This document shows, piece after piece, positions 11,363 through 18,684 of a stretch of 47,733 nucleotides of DNA (position 1 is its first letter; every line of letters starts with the position of its first letter). The notes beneath the pieces are model-generated. The model made no database searches and was not told the DNA's origin. It worked only from the letters and a program-made list of their open reading frames with translations. A program made the position numbers and the translations under genes. The DNA is from Myxococcus llanfairpwllgwyngyllgogerychwyrndrobwllllantysiliogogogochensis (lineage in GTDB: Bacteria > Myxococcota > Myxococcia > Myxococcales > Myxococcaceae), in NCBI RefSeq assembly GCF_006636215.1, contig NZ_VIFM01000064.1, forward strand, positions 1 to 47,733. Reading direction: 5' to 3'.

Positions 11363-12118
11363 ATGCACATCCCACTCCGACTGTCATCCCTCCTCCTCGC
11401 CGCATCTCTCGCTGCTGGCTGTCTGGGCCCCGAGACGGACACTGAGAACCTCGAGAGCCTCGAGCAACAGGCCACGGATCCCACGTTCCGCGTCTACAAC
11501 GTCGTCGAGGCCATGCGTCCGGCCGGCAACTACGACGGCGTCGCCGGCAACGAGTGCATCGCGCTCCTGAATCCCGAGCACCGCCTCCGCAAGATCATCC
11601 TCGTCGTACCCGCCGGCACCGGCGGCTCCTGCGCGCTCAGCGCCTACACCGCGGGTACGGCCCTCAGCTTCACCTGGGGTGATACGTCCGTCTACCAGGG
11701 CTCGGCTGGCATCGCCGCCATCCGCGCCGCGCTCTCCGACACGAATGGCGCCGTGCACCGTCTCACCGGCACGCTCACCTCCGAGGCCGCGACCCTCGCC
11801 AACCTGCAGACCTTCCTCACGCTGAGCGACACCCAGCAGGCCACCCAGCTCGGCACCGCCACCTCCGTCGACGTCCACTCCCTCTATGACTTCGAGGGCC
11901 AGGAAGAGGTCTACGCCGAGGCCGCCTACCAGTCCGTCCGCGTCACCCAGCCCTGCGAGAACCCCGGCTCACCCCAGCTCGTGGCCCTCGTCAAGAACGG
12001 CTTCGTCTACGGCTACTCCGCCAGCAACACGGGGAGCTGCCACAGCGGCTGGTTCACCCGGTGGCGCAAGTACAACCGCGCCTGGCACCTCGTGGCCCAG
12101 TACGACTACTCCGAGTAG
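11363..12118 (+). CDS. Hypothetical lipoprotein
   Basis: A 251-residue lipoprotein of unrecognised family. The ATG at 11363 gives a short basic start, a hydrophobic helix and the lipobox LAAGC (Cys20), so lipidation and envelope attachment are likely. The longer open frame from 11282 lacks any such logic. The mature part is mixed alpha/beta with four further Cys residues (NECIALL, GSCALS, QPCENPG, GSCHSGW), which suggests disulfides. It ends in a Trp/Tyr-rich segment (FTRWRKYNRAWHLVAQYDYSE). A strong terminator follows 32 bases later, so it is probably a single-gene unit. No function is assigned. Confidence 0.82.
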   Translation: MHIPLRLSSLLLAASLAAGCLGPETDTENLESLEQQATDPTFRVYNVVEAMRPAGNYDGVAGNECIALLNPEHRLRKIILVVPAGTGGSCALSAYTAGTALSFTWGDTSVYQGSAGIAAIRAALSDTNGAVHRLTGTLTSEAATLANLQTFLTLSDTQQATQLGTATSVDVHSLYDFEGQEEVYAEAAYQSVRVTQPCENPGSPQLVALVKNGFVYGYSASNTGSCHSGWFTRWRKYNRAWHLVAQYDYSE

Positions 12119-12150
12119 CTCGCCGCACCCCTGTTCAGGGCGCTGAAAAG

Positions 12151-12180
12151 AAGGCCCTGCCCACCGGCAGGGCCTTTTTT
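12151..12180 (+). terminator. Rho-independent terminator
   Basis: AAGGCCCTGCC pairs perfectly with GGCAGGGCCTT around a four-base CACC loop, and the run of T continues to 12180. This is the clearest intrinsic terminator in the window and serves the lipoprotein gene upstream. Confidence 0.93.
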
Positions 12181-12375
12181 GTTCCCCCAAGGCCCTGTTC
12201 CCCTCCAACCCCCTGAATTCAAAGAGACTTTCTTCGCCGCGCCGAAGAGGTGCGCCGCATCGGCCGAGCCGGCCGGCAGGGGTGGAATCTTACAATTTGG
12301 TAAACAACCCAAGAATCTGGGAGGAGCGCCGCAACTCAGGCCGGGAACTCCCGAGAATTGTCGCAAGGAGCCACC

Positions 12376-12999
12376 ATGTCCAACTACCGCATCCGTCCTG
12401 GCGACACCCTCTCCGGCCTGGCGGCCCGCTTCGGCACCACTGTCGAGAAGCTGGCCCGCGACAACAACATCTCGAACCCCGACCTCATCTACTCGGGCAA
12501 CAACCTGAGCATCGGGCACTCCACGCGCGACACGTTCGACGCGGGCGGCAACAACCAGGGCGTCCGCGGTGGGAATGACGTGGGCGGTCCCACGGGAGTG
12601 GGCCCCAGCAACGCGTCGAACAAGATGCAGCGTCTGGCGGAGGCGGCCCGCGCGGCGGCGATGGGCATGGGCGGCTACAACAGCCAGGGCCTCTGCGCCA
12701 CGGGCGTGAGCCGGGCCATCAGCAACGCCCTGGGCATTGGCGTGTCGGGCAACGGCAACCAGATTGATAACAACCTGCCGCGCGACAAGTTCAAGCAGGT
12801 CGACATGACGTTGGAGGAGGCGCTGAAGATTCCCGGCCTCGTCCTCACCTGGGAGAGCACCTCCTCGAACCTGGGCCGCATCTACGGCCACACTGCGGTC
12901 ACCCTCGGCGACGGCCACTCCTCCGCGAGCGACTTCATCGAGCGCAACACGACCAACGGCGGTCGCACGGGCTTCAAGGTCTTCATGCCCATCGAGTAG
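12376..12999 (+). CDS. LysM protein with possible Cys/His peptidoglycan hydrolase domain
   Basis: A 207-residue protein with one LysM domain at residues 4-46 (YRIRPGDTLSGLAARFG...NNLSI), a peptidoglycan-binding fold. A Gly/Asn-rich linker runs over residues 55-80. The C-terminal domain has Cys107 (GLCATGVSRAI) and His172 (RIYGHTAVTLGDG), spaced and embedded much like the Cys and His of CHAP/NlpC-like amidases. That enzyme assignment is an inference from two motifs. The ATG at 12376 has AAGGAG six bases upstream. The earlier in-frame TTG has none. There is no signal peptide, so if the protein reaches peptidoglycan it would need a non-Sec route or lysis. A convergent terminator follows. Confidence 0.8.
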   Translation: MSNYRIRPGDTLSGLAARFGTTVEKLARDNNISNPDLIYSGNNLSIGHSTRDTFDAGGNNQGVRGGNDVGGPTGVGPSNASNKMQRLAEAARAAAMGMGGYNSQGLCATGVSRAISNALGIGVSGNGNQIDNNLPRDKFKQVDMTLEEALKIPGLVLTWESTSSNLGRIYGHTAVTLGDGHSSASDFIERNTTNGGRTGFKVFMPIE

Positions 13000-13023
13000 C
13001 ACCCGTCGCATCGTGGCGTTCCC

Positions 13024-13059
13024 CGAAGCCCCGGGCCCCGAGATGGGCCGGGGGCTTCG
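13024..13059. terminator. Bidirectional terminator hairpin between convergent genes
   Basis: A CGAAGCCCCGGGCCC arm pairs with GGGCCGGGGGCTTCG with one mismatch, and short T-rich sequence follows on the plus side. It lies between the LysM gene and the end of the minus-strand methyltransferase gene. Confidence 0.7.
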
Positions 13060-13074
13060 TCGTTTCTGGGGGCC

Positions 13075-13674
13075 CTACTCGTCCGCCACGCGCGCGACGG
13101 TGGCAAGCCACGCCCGCGCCCCCTCGGGGTCCGTCTGCTCGTAGTGCGCCTCCCGGATGCCCTTCACGCGCCAGCCTTCGCCGAAGGTCGCACGCAGGGC
13201 ATCCGGGGGCACCGCGCGCGGACCGTCGCGGAAATAGAGCGCGTGGTAGTGCCCGCCCGGACGCAGCACGCTCGCGAGGCTGGCGGCGAACGCCGGCCGG
13301 TCCCCGGGTTCAAAGACGTGGAGCAGCGCCGAGTCGATAAGCGTGTCGAAGCGCCGGCCCAGCGAGGCCAGCTCCATCGCGTTGCCCACATGAAACGCCA
13401 CCTCGAGCCCTCGGGCCCGGGCCGCCTCGCGAGCCCGGAGGATGGCGGGCTCCATCAGGTCCACTCCGCACACCCGCAGGCCCTGGGCCGCCAGGAAGAG
13501 GGCGTTCTCCGCGAAGCCGCAGCCGACCTCGAGCACCTCACCGGAAATTCCTCCGGCCTCCCACAGCTCGATGAAGGCCCGCTGGGGGCGGCCGATGTCC
13601 CAGGGCGCGCCCAGCGCGTAGGCCGCGCGGAAGAACTCACGCCGGACCGCGCCCCCTTCAGGCTCCCGCGACAT
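13075..13674 (-). CDS. citC: SAM-dependent methyltransferase, cittilin O-methyltransferase candidate (CitC)
   Basis: A 199-residue class I SAM methyltransferase with motif I VLEVGCGFAE (residues 47-56) and the post-motif acidic region VCGVDLMEPAI. The later FDTLIDSALLHVF and LRPGGHYHALYF segments match the TPMT-like small-molecule group. Its ATG lies 17 bases inside the end of the P450 gene, so translation is probably coupled. In the described cittilin pathway a methyltransferase follows the P450 and O-methylates one tyrosine, converting cittilin B to A. The role here rests on that context, and the gene letter is from memory. An alternative start eight codons upstream (13698) is possible. Confidence 0.85.
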   Translation of the reverse strand: MSREPEGGAVRREFFRAAYALGAPWDIGRPQRAFIELWEAGGISGEVLEVGCGFAENALFLAAQGLRVCGVDLMEPAILRAREAARARGLEVAFHVGNAMELASLGRRFDTLIDSALLHVFEPGDRPAFAASLASVLRPGGHYHALYFRDGPRAVPPDALRATFGEGWRVKGIREAHYEQTDPEGARAWLATVARVADE

Positions 13675-15010
13675 GTCGCACCTCGCCCTCCTGCCCACCG
13701 CGAGCGCGGGGCCTGGGAATCAGCCGGACTCCGAGCGGCTGGAGCGCGAGCGCGGGCCGGGGTCGCACCACGCAGCCCGGAGCCAGCTCCAGCCGGAAGC
13801 GCCGCGCCACACAGGCGGTGATGAGCACCGTCTCCATCATGGCCAGCGCCGAGCCGATGCAGAACCGGGGCCCGCCCCCGAAGGGGAAATAGACATACCG
13901 GTGCATGCGCTGGGCGTCCTCGGAGAGCCAGCGCTCGGGACGGAAGGACTCGGGTGCGTCGAAGTAGCGCGCGTCGCGATGGGTCACCCACTGACTCACC
14001 GCCAGCATCGTCCCCGACGGGACGTGGAACCCACCCAGCTCGCAGTCGCGCACCGCCTCCCGGCTCGTAATCCAGGCCGGGGAGTACAGGCGCATGGCCT
14101 CCTTCACCACGGCCTCCGTGTAGCGCAGCCTCGGCAGGTCCTCCGCGCCAGGAAGCCGGTCCCCGAGCACCGTGTCCAGCTCGCTCCCCAGCCGCGCCTC
14201 GGCGTCGGGGTGCTGGGCCAGCAGGTACCAGGCCCAGACGAGGGCGTCCGCCGTCGTCTCGTGCCCGGACATGATCATCGTCGCCAGCTCGTCCCGCAGC
14301 TGCCCCTCCGACAGGGGCACCGGGGACGACAGCAGCAGGGCGAGCAGGTCCGTGCGCTCCGCGGGCTGCTCCCGGTAGCGACGCACCAGCGTCTCCAGCA
14401 GCACGTTGAGCCGCCCCAGCGCGCGGCGCAGCCGGAGGTTCGTCGGCGTGGGAACCCAGATGGGCGGGCGCAACGGGCTGTCGGTGTGCCGCATGACAGC
14501 GTCCACGGCGGCGGCCACGTGCCTCGCCTCATCGTCGATGGGCGTGTGGAAGAGGAAGCGGCTGACGATGTCGAGCGCCAGCGCGGACACGTCCGAGTGC
14601 ACGTCGCGCGCTTCCCCGGGACGCCACGTCCGCAGTCGCTGCTCGGTGAGGGACACCACCGTGTCGCCACACGCGGCCACGTGCTTGCGATGGAACGCGG
14701 GCTGGACGAGTCGCCGCTTTCGCAGCCAGTCCTCCCCTTCGCTGTTCATCATCGCCTCGGGAAAGCCGCCCTTGTGTCGCCTGCCCTGGCCCACGCCGGC
14801 GAGCTTCACGAAGTTGCCGTCTCCATTCACCAGAACCCGCTCGATGAGGTCGGGATGGTTGAGGAGGTAGTTGCGCTTTCCCAGCCGCACCACGTCGCCA
14901 TACTCCCTGGCGCAGCGGGTGAGGAACCCCAGCGGGTCCTCGGAGAACTCCACCAGGTTGCCTGCGATGAAGTGACCCCTGGGCCCTGGGGGGAGGCGCA
15001 CTTGCGGCAT
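13658..15010 (-). CDS. citB: Cytochrome P450, cittilin aryl-crosslinking enzyme candidate (CitB)
   Basis: A complete 450-residue P450. It has the I-helix oxygen-activation motif SGHETT (248-253), the K-helix KEAMR with Glu304/Arg307, the FRPERW meander, and the heme loop FPFGGGPRFCIG with Cys384 as ligand. It has no fused reductase, so it needs separate redox partners, and none are adjacent. The ATG at 15010 with AGGA upstream is preferred over the TTG at 15031. It lies directly downstream of a 27-codon gene ending Tyr-Ile-Tyr-Tyr and overlaps the methyltransferase start. In cittilin biosynthesis the P450 installs the biaryl and aryl-ether bonds between tyrosine side chains of exactly that tetrapeptide. 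The fold is certain and the substrate is inferred from the neighbour. Confidence 0.9.
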   Translation of the reverse strand: MPQVRLPPGPRGHFIAGNLVEFSEDPLGFLTRCAREYGDVVRLGKRNYLLNHPDLIERVLVNGDGNFVKLAGVGQGRRHKGGFPEAMMNSEGEDWLRKRRLVQPAFHRKHVAACGDTVVSLTEQRLRTWRPGEARDVHSDVSALALDIVSRFLFHTPIDDEARHVAAAVDAVMRHTDSPLRPPIWVPTPTNLRLRRALGRLNVLLETLVRRYREQPAERTDLLALLLSSPVPLSEGQLRDELATMIMSGHETTADALVWAWYLLAQHPDAEARLGSELDTVLGDRLPGAEDLPRLRYTEAVVKEAMRLYSPAWITSREAVRDCELGGFHVPSGTMLAVSQWVTHRDARYFDAPESFRPERWLSEDAQRMHRYVYFPFGGGPRFCIGSALAMMETVLITACVARRFRLELAPGCVVRPRPALALQPLGVRLIPRPRARGGQEGEVRHVAGA

Positions 15011-15099
15011 GGAATTCCTGGGAGCATTCAAAGACAGCCGTCGCGTGGGAGGAGCAGGACCTTCACTCCACCCACGACTGCGAGGTCATCCGACCCAAC

Positions 15100-15121
15100 C
15101 GTCAGGGCGCATTGCCTGACG
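15100..15121 (-). terminator. Hairpin between precursor and P450 genes, possible attenuator
   Basis: CGTCAGG and CCTGACG arms enclose a short loop just after the precursor stop and about 90 bases before the P450 start. No T-tract follows. Its position suits partial termination or mRNA 3'-end protection that would give more precursor than enzyme, as in many RiPP operons. The role is inferred. Confidence 0.5.
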
Positions 15122-15129
15122 ACTGTTGA

Positions 15130-15213
15130 CTAGTAATAAATGTAGGGAGCGGAGAGCTTGTCCGCGCGAGCAATCCGCATCAGCACAGCCAAAGAGTAGA
15201 GGGCCTTCTTCAT
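15130..15213 (-). CDS. citA: Cittilin-type RiPP precursor peptide (CitA), 27 residues
   Basis: A 27-codon gene that begins MKKALYSLAV, continues with a basic and hydrophobic leader and ends SAPYIYY before TAG. The last four residues (24-27) are Tyr-Ile-Tyr-Tyr, the amino-acid composition and order of the cittilin bicyclic tetrapeptide. The residue before them is Pro23, fitting release by a prolyl endopeptidase, which in the published pathway is encoded elsewhere. The published precursor is also 27 residues with a four-residue C-terminal core. A GGGAG ribosome-binding site lies 9-10 bases before the ATG. The longer frame to 15351 lacks support. The P450 and methyltransferase genes follow on the same strand. 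Confidence 0.92.
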   Translation of the reverse strand: MKKALYSLAVLMRIARADKLSAPYIYY

Positions 15214-15411
15214 GGCGAACTCCCGGTTTGAGGTGGTTGCGTGTTGCTGTTGGCTGCCCAAAGGGTCAGCGCGGCAAAATGTGGCATGCCCAGGATGTCT
15301 GGGCAAGCCCGTCTGATTGGTTATAGAGGAGGCACTGTTTTTCATTGTCACCAGAGCGGAGGCTGTGCGGGCAAACCCTGCTCAGTCACACCCGGGTGAC
15401 ATCCGTGCGCC
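15214..15411 (-). promoter_or_regulatory. Probable promoter region of the precursor-P450-methyltransferase unit
   Basis: This 198-base gap between the TetR gene end and the precursor start holds an AT-richer patch. A TATAAC-like -10 lies at about 15319-15325 (minus strand), and a GTGACA sequence lies upstream at a spacing that is too long (about 20). The 5' leader would be about 100 bases. No clear operator was seen. Confidence 0.35.
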
Positions 15412-16008
15412 CTACCCCTCGGACCAACCCTCCACCTCGCTCGCCGTCGCGCGCGCGAGCTTCGCGGCGGCCACCGGATCCAGTCGCGCGGTGACGAGCA
15501 CCCCAATGACAGACCCCACCAGCAGCTCCACGCGACGCGCCACCGTCTTCCGGGGAATGGCGCCTGCTCGCGCCGCGGCCTCCAGCGCCCGCGTCAAGTG
15601 TCCGTGCAAGAGGGCCCGGTAGTCCTCCACCGCGCGGTGGGCCTCGGCGTCATGCGGGGCCAGCTCGGTCGCCGTGTTGACGAGCAGGCACCCCCGGCGC
15701 GTCAGGGCCTGGGGCGCGGTGCCCATCGTCGTCGCGAGCGACTCGAAGTACGTCACCACCTGCGCCAGGCCCAGCGGGCTCGCGGCGAAGACAACCAGCC
15801 GGGGCGTGATGACCTCCTGGAGGTACAGCGTCACGGCCCGCGAGAACAGCGCCCGCTTGCTCTCGAACGCCTGGTACAGACTGGAGCGGTTCAGCCCCGT
15901 GGCGGTCTCCAGGTCCGAAAGCGACGTGGCCTCGTAGCCCCGAGACCAGAACACCCCCAGCGCCTTGCGCACCGCCTCCGTCTCGTCGAACGCACGCGTA
16001 CGCGCCAC
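15412..16008 (-). CDS. TetR/AcrR-family transcriptional regulator
   Basis: A 198-residue regulator with the N-terminal TetR helix-turn-helix at about residues 10-55 (ALGVFWSRGYEATSLSDLETATGLNRSSLYQAFESKRALF). The C-terminal domain contains GCLLVNTATELAPHD, typical of the group with a TetR_C_16/NemR-like effector domain in which a Cys may sense electrophiles (inference). It is divergent from a DUF1304 gene, with a good inverted-repeat operator between them, so it probably represses itself and that gene. It reads toward the RiPP precursor gene on the same strand but is separated by 198 bases. A role in cittilin control is possible but unsupported. Confidence 0.9.
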   Translation of the reverse strand: MARTRAFDETEAVRKALGVFWSRGYEATSLSDLETATGLNRSSLYQAFESKRALFSRAVTLYLQEVITPRLVVFAASPLGLAQVVTYFESLATTMGTAPQALTRRGCLLVNTATELAPHDAEAHRAVEDYRALLHGHLTRALEAAARAGAIPRKTVARRVELLVGSVIGVLVTARLDPVAAAKLARATASEVEGWSEG

Positions 16009-16024
16009 GTCACCCTCCTTGACA

Positions 16025-16074
16025 ATTCTGGACCGAACGTTTCAATATGGATTCGGAACTGATTGGTCCAGAAT
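16025..16074. promoter_or_regulatory. Inverted-repeat operator candidate for the TetR protein
   Basis: ATTCTGGACC at 16025-16034 is the exact inverse complement of GGTCCAGAAT at 16065-16074. The inner bases also contain CCGAAC and ATTCGGA half-sites. The TGGACC/GGTCCA halves resemble the TAGACC...GGTCTA boxes of NemR-like regulators. The site fills the 91-base spacer between the divergent TetR and DUF1304 genes. Confidence 0.6.
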
Positions 16075-16099
16075 ACCGGAATCCCGGAGGGGAGTCATC

Positions 16100-16489
16100 A
16101 TGTCGTTACTGGCGCAGGTCTTCGCGGTCATCGCGGCGCTCATCCATGTGCTGTTCTTCGTCATGGAGAGCATCGTCTTCTCGCGGCCGGAGGTGTGGCA
16201 GCGCTTCGGGCTGAAGTCGCAGGCGGAGGCGGACGTGCTGAAGCCGATGGCGCTGAACCAGGGCTTCTACAACCTGTTCCTCGCGCTGGGCGTGCTCGTG
16301 GGCGTGGCGCTGGTGCGCACCGGCGCGGTCACCTCCGGTGTGGCGGCCGTCATGTTCGGTTGCGCGTGCATGGCGCTGGCGGCGCTGGTGCTCGTCTCGA
16401 GCAACCGCCACTTCCTCCTGGCCAGCGTCGTCCAGGGCGCGCTGCCGCTGCTGGCCATCGTGCTCGTGGCGGTGCACTCGCGCGGGTGA
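16100..16489 (+). CDS. DUF1304 small integral membrane protein
   Basis: A 129-residue protein that is almost entirely four hydrophobic helices: about 3-25 (with HVLFFVMESIVF), 52-72 (NQGFYNLFLALGVLVGVAL), 77-98 and 104-125. The conserved LKPMALNQGFYNLFLALG block identifies the DUF1304 family of inner-membrane proteins, whose biochemical function is not established. The ATG at 16100 follows GGAGGGGAG. The upstream in-frame extension is rejected. It pairs with a divergent TetR repressor, a common context that suggests inducible expression. Confidence 0.9.
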   Translation: MSLLAQVFAVIAALIHVLFFVMESIVFSRPEVWQRFGLKSQAEADVLKPMALNQGFYNLFLALGVLVGVALVRTGAVTSGVAAVMFGCACMALAALVLVSSNRHFLLASVVQGALPLLAIVLVAVHSRG

Positions 16490-16544
16490 GGCCACGGCAC
16501 CTGGGCATCGCTGGCGGCGTGCTCGCAGGCGCGTGCGTTGAACA

Positions 16545-16566
16545 GCGAAGGCCCAGGAGCCTTCGC
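16545..16566. terminator. Bidirectional terminator hairpin
   Basis: GCGAAGGC pairs perfectly with GCCTTCGC around a six-base loop, between the convergent DUF1304 and lipoprotein genes. No T-run follows. Confidence 0.55.
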
Positions 16567-16612
16567 GAGGTTCGCGAGGACTCCCGGGCCCGTGGCGCCA
16601 GTGGACGTGGGG

Positions 16613-17506
16613 CTACTGCACCGGGCTGACGTCCACGTCGACGACGCGCGACTCCTCGGTGTGGGTCGTCCCGGTGAGGGCCTCCATCGCGGCGCCCACC
16701 TGGAGCGTCAGCGCCCACTCGCCCGTGCTGAGCTGGGTGGGCACGTACTTCCAGAAGAGCCGCACGGGGCCCGCGGTCTCACCCTCGGCCAGCAGCGCCT
16801 CGCGGGCCCGCTGCTCGATGTCCGCCGTGCTCAGCCGCGTGCGCAGCAGGTGGCCCACCCGGGCCAGGGGCGGCCAGGAGATGAGCGCGCGCTGGAAGGT
16901 GCCATCCACGCCGTGGGACACCACCGCGCGGTGGCCCTCCACGCGGATGCCGTTGATGGCGCGCATCACGAAGGTCTTGTAGCGGTGGAGCTCCGGCACC
17001 GCGGCGACGCCGTCCTCCTCCGTCTCCAGGAAGGACTTCACCTGGTACACCGCCCCGATCTCCGAAGCGGGGATTCCCCAGCGCTGCAGCCGGGCAATGG
17101 CGGTGCGCTGCATCACCGCGGGCTCCTGGGGCACCGCGGGGCCACTGCCGAGCCTGTTCAGCACCAGGACCTGCCCCTCGGACGGGTCGTTCTCCAGCGT
17201 CCAGGTGCGCGACTCCAAATCTCGGCGCGACCCGAGCGTCCCCGTCGTGGTGAAGGCCTCGGTCGAGCCCACCAGGGCGCCCTGCAGCACCGCGTCGTTG
17301 AACGCGGTGCGAGGAAGCAGGTCGGTGGGAATGCCTCCGGTGGGCGGCGTGGCGATCCGGGTGGAGTCGAAGACGAAGCCGACGGTCGTCGCGGACGCGA
17401 CCTGCGTCTGGGGGTCCACGGGCTCGACGACGGTGGCGGCGCTGTCACAACCCAGCGCGGCGGCGAGCGGAAGGGCGGTCAAGAAGCGGATGAATGGGGT
17501 CTTCAT
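16613..17506 (-). CDS. Hypothetical lipoprotein, partner of the caspase-like secreted protein
   Basis: A 297-residue lipoprotein. From the ATG at 17506 the start is MKTPFIRFLTALPLAAALGCDSA, with lipobox AALGC and Asp at +2. The mature part has no family I recognise. Features are a PPTGGIPTDLLPRTAFNDAVLQGALVG segment, an SRTWTLENDPSEGQVLVLNRLG strand region, and a C-terminal beta-rich region (VRLFWKYVPTQLSTGEWALTLQVG). The start is only 41 bases after the stop of the secreted protein upstream on the same strand, so the two are probably one transcript. It could anchor, inhibit or be processed by that partner (inference). The longer start at 17551 would overlap the previous gene and disrupt the signal peptide. 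Confidence 0.8.
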   Translation of the reverse strand: MKTPFIRFLTALPLAAALGCDSAATVVEPVDPQTQVASATTVGFVFDSTRIATPPTGGIPTDLLPRTAFNDAVLQGALVGSTEAFTTTGTLGSRRDLESRTWTLENDPSEGQVLVLNRLGSGPAVPQEPAVMQRTAIARLQRWGIPASEIGAVYQVKSFLETEEDGVAAVPELHRYKTFVMRAINGIRVEGHRAVVSHGVDGTFQRALISWPPLARVGHLLRTRLSTADIEQRAREALLAEGETAGPVRLFWKYVPTQLSTGEWALTLQVGAAMEALTGTTHTEESRVVDVDVSPVQ

Positions 17507-17547
17507 GGCGTTTCGTTCTTTCTGAACAGGGTCGAAGGAGGCGGCGT

Positions 17548-18429
17548 TCATTCCGGAAGCTTCTGGCCGCTGGAGGGGTCACAACCGCCCACGTAGAAGA
17601 TGGAGGAGGCGACCTTGCCGCCGGTGTTGTGACGGTCCTTCCAGCCACCGGACTCGAACATCGCGACCCGCTTCGCCTTCGTGTCGCCGAAGACGATGGA
17701 CACCGGGCAGTCGTCGTTGTTCTTGCCCCAGTCCCTGTCGTACGCCTCGTCAATCCAGTTCTCGCCCACGCCAGACGTCTTCGAGTCGGCCACGTAGCGC
17801 TTCACGTAGCGCTTCACGTGGTTGCCGCACGACGAGTCGCCGTGAAACGCGTTCCACATGGTGAACCCGCTGGTGTTCGTCACGAGCGCGGTGCGGTATC
17901 CCCCCTGCTTCCAGACCTGGTAGTCACCGGACTGGCAGGCCTTGACGACGGCGATGTTCAGCTTCCCGTTGCCCAGGCTCATGTGGGTATCCGTGACGGC
18001 CGAGCACGCGTCCAGGTTGCTCCCCATCACCAGCCAGCTGCGGAGATTCGCCTCGCTGTGGCCGCCGTGCGTGTGGACGAAGAGGATATCCGCGTCGTCC
18101 ACGCCCGCGTTGGCCTGGGTGTCCTTCGCGTTCGCCGCGCTCCCCTTCGACGCATCCGTCCAGAGGTCCGTGCGCGCGCTGGTGTTGTTGAGCGTGCGGA
18201 CGTCCGTCCACTGCCCGGCGTTCACCAGCGAGTTGAAGTAGCCGGCGAACTCCCCCGCCGTCTTGGTGTGGACGGAGTGCGAGTCGGCGTCGCACTGCCC
18301 GCTCGCCGCGCCGTTGAAGTTCGCGATGCCGTAGACATGGGTCTCGTTCGCCAGCACCGCCGCGGGCAGGAGCAGCGCCCCCGCGAGGGTCGCGCCCGTC
18401 CACTGCCTGGTTTGCTTCCTGAGCTTCAT
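17548..18429 (-). CDS. Secreted protein with caspase/gingipain-like His-Cys motif
   Basis: A 293-residue exported protein. The signal peptide is MKLRKQTRQWTGATLAGALLLPAAVLA with a cut expected after Ala27. The core shows DADILFVHTHGGHSE, with His121 followed by Gly, and LNIAVVKACQSGD with Cys165 after a hydrophobic strand. A His-Gly dyad partner followed by hydrophobic strand-Ala-Cys is the active-site pattern of clan CD peptidases (caspases, gingipains, clostripain). The layout also recalls DUF6345-like proteins, which I cannot check. Further Cys residues (SSCGNH, DDCPVS, GGCDPSS) suggest disulfides. Peptidase activity is an inference. The first gene of a probable two-gene operon, it is divergent from a methyltransferase gene across 255 bases. 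Confidence 0.75.
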   Translation of the reverse strand: MKLRKQTRQWTGATLAGALLLPAAVLANETHVYGIANFNGAASGQCDADSHSVHTKTAGEFAGYFNSLVNAGQWTDVRTLNNTSARTDLWTDASKGSAANAKDTQANAGVDDADILFVHTHGGHSEANLRSWLVMGSNLDACSAVTDTHMSLGNGKLNIAVVKACQSGDYQVWKQGGYRTALVTNTSGFTMWNAFHGDSSCGNHVKRYVKRYVADSKTSGVGENWIDEAYDRDWGKNNDDCPVSIVFGDTKAKRVAMFESGGWKDRHNTGGKVASSIFYVGGCDPSSGQKLPE

Positions 18430-18684
18430 GGTCCTGCTCCCCCCCGTGTGGGGTATCGATGGTTGGCCTGTCACGACGGGAGAAGCGCACGCGGTCCGCC
18501 GTGCGTTCTCCGGCCTTGGCTCCTCAACGAAGGTCGCGGAGATTTCCCCTCACCCATTCGTGCGCGATTTTTCCGCGTCGACGCCGTGCGGGGTGCGGTG
18601 ACACGATGCCCGAACCGCCCCGGCTCACCTTCAGCACCTCGGGTGCCAGGGCCGCTCGGACGTCACCTGGAAAGGTCGTGGGCC

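Noticed and set aside
17494..18684. N-terminal extension of the class I methyltransferase by almost 400 codons
   Set aside because: It is antisense to the caspase-like gene and has no conserved character. The ATG at 18685 with its ribosome-binding site fits the family start.
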